Assembly (NCBI RefSeq): GCF_021432065.1
Contig: NZ_CP090364.1
Coordinates: 1,812,601-1,876,600 of the forward strand
Reading direction: 5' to 3'
From: Photobacterium sp. TLY01
GTDB lineage: Bacteria > Pseudomonadota > Gammaproteobacteria > Enterobacterales > Vibrionaceae
Length of the DNA: 64,000 nt
The notes under the pieces are model-generated. The model was not told the origin of the DNA. It worked only from the letters and a program-made list of their open reading frames with translations, and made no database searches. Numbering within the stretch: the first letter of the stretch is position 1; the number at the start of each line of letters is the position of its first letter. The translations under genes were made by a program, and so were the position numbers. Shown in pieces: positions 63,200 through 64,000 of this stretch.

Positions 63200-64000
63200 T
63201 TAACGATTGGGCGCAACTTCGCGTTGCTTCCAGAGCTTGAAAATGGCTGGTAACACCAGCAAGGTAAGGAGCAAGGCAGACGCCATGCCGCCAATCATGG
63301 GCGCGGCAATCCGCTGCATGACTTCCGAGCCAGTCCCCGAGCCATACATGATGGGAATTAAGCCGATGATGACGGTGATGACTGTCATCATCACAGGGCG
63401 GACACGCAGCCCGGCCCCTTCCCGGATGGCGTCGGTGAGATCCTGTGCCTGCAAGTGATTTTGCTGCTCTTCTGCCTGTAATTTACGCCCGTGCCAGGCC
63501 TGATTGAGGTACACCAGCATGATGACGCCAATCTCTACTGCCACGCCTGCCAATGCGATAAACCCGACGCCGACTGCAATCGAGAAGTTGTATTGCAGCA
63601 GATACATCAGCCAGACGCCGCCGACCATCGCCAGCGGCAGCGTGGCCATGATGACCAGCACTTCCCCTACCCGACGGAAGCTGAAATACAGCAGCAGCAT
63701 AATGATCATCAGCGTGACAGGCGTGACCAAACTCAGTTTGGCTTTTGCCCGCTCCATGTATTCATACTGCCCGGACCAGGTCAGTGAATAACCCGCCGGC
63801 AAAGACAATTCTCTTGCAACCCGGTCTCTGGCTTCGGCCACATACGAGCCCAGATCGCGATTTTCAATATCCACAAACACCCAGCCGTTGGGACGCGCAT
63901 TTTCTGTTTTGATCATCGGCGGGCCGTCTTCATAGCGGATATCGGCCACATCGGCGAGGGCAATTCGTGCGCCGCTGGGCGTGACCAGGGGCAGATTCTG
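63200..64000 (-). CDS. CusA/CzcA-type heavy-metal efflux RND pump, C-terminal part
   Basis: The frame is open to the window edge, so the visible 266 residues are the C-terminal quarter of a protein of about 1040 residues. Visible parts are the end of the second periplasmic region (RYEDGPPMIKTENARPNGWVFVDIENRDLGSYV) and several membrane helices (LVTPVTLMIIMLLLYFSFRRVGEV; FSIAVGVGFIALAGVAVEIGVIMLVYLNQAW). The last pair ends LPAIFKLWKQREVAPNR. This match is to the Cu/Ag branch (CusA). It should form a CusCBA-like complex exporting Cu(I)/Ag(I) from the periplasm. Confidence 0.92.
   Translation of the reverse strand, partial: QNLPLVTPSGARIALADVADIRYEDGPPMIKTENARPNGWVFVDIENRDLGSYVAEARDRVARELSLPAGYSLTWSGQYEYMERAKAKLSLVTPVTLMIIMLLLYFSFRRVGEVLVIMATLPLAMVGGVWLMYLLQYNFSIAVGVGFIALAGVAVEIGVIMLVYLNQAWHGRKLQAEEQQNHLQAQDLTDAIREGAGLRVRPVMMTVITVIIGLIPIMYGSGTGSEVMQRIAAPMIGGMASALLLTLLVLPAIFKLWKQREVAPNR

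Overview
The window looks like a chromosomal segment of a gammaproteobacterium, most likely a member of the Vibrionaceae (Photobacterium/Vibrio type). The support is a 367-residue PurC behind a PurR box, a stand-alone 695-residue EF-G, a Vibrio-style tyrosine permease, an array of integron cassettes and a REP family with its own transposase. The assignment rests on gene style, not on a database match.

Layout. 1-6.2 kb: a dipeptide/oligopeptide ABC importer operon (binding protein, two permeases, two ATPases) translationally coupled to a nitrilase-type amidohydrolase cut by the window edge. 6.4-12 kb: two small lipoproteins, a large secreted serine-hydrolase-like protein, an O-methyltransferase/EamA exporter pair, and a small membrane protein divergent from a TetR regulator with two palindromic operators between them. 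12.7-21.5 kb: a UvrD-like helicase, purC, a dCache chemoreceptor with a FliA-like promoter, a GNAT enzyme, a DJ-1/PfpI protein and an AGCS alanine/glycine symporter. 21.9-27.5 kb: the yejABEF peptide (microcin C type) importer. 27.9-32.5 kb: second EF-G, an Ap4A phosphorylase-like protein and an aromatic amino acid permease.

33-36.4 kb is a persulfide/sulfide detoxification module: SqrR/BigR-type ArsR repressor, two YeeE/YedE transporters, a persulfide dioxygenase-like metallo-hydrolase and, divergently, a TauE exporter and a rhodanese, with a clear inverted-repeat operator between the arms. 36.9-39.1 kb is a three-gene phospholipid cassette (CDP-alcohol phosphotransferase variant, CdsA-like, PlsC-like). 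RhlE helicase and a TerC/Alx-like membrane protein follow. 43.4-47.3 kb holds a DegT aminotransferase, a GMC-like flavoprotein and an MFS transporter, probably one small-molecule pathway. 48.0-51.5 kb holds an ECF42-type sigma factor with its YCII/DGPF and DUF1428 partners.

From about 47.6 to 62.2 kb the sequence is accessory. A decamer GGACAGACAC (and its complement) recurs more than twenty times, in a tandem array, as inverted pairs and next to gene starts, around a REP-associated tyrosine transposase (53.1-54.1 kb). An IS3-family element (55144-56371, TSD CCC) splits an MccF-like S66 peptidase gene; excising it restores the frame exactly. 59.3-62.2 kb is an integrase-less integron cassette array on the minus strand (five cassettes, several attC sites). 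It contains two copies of the same internally deleted IS110-family element fused to a REP pair, one of them inside an attC. The right edge returns to core-type genes: a Met/His-rich cupredoxin and the C-terminal part of a CusA-type efflux pump.
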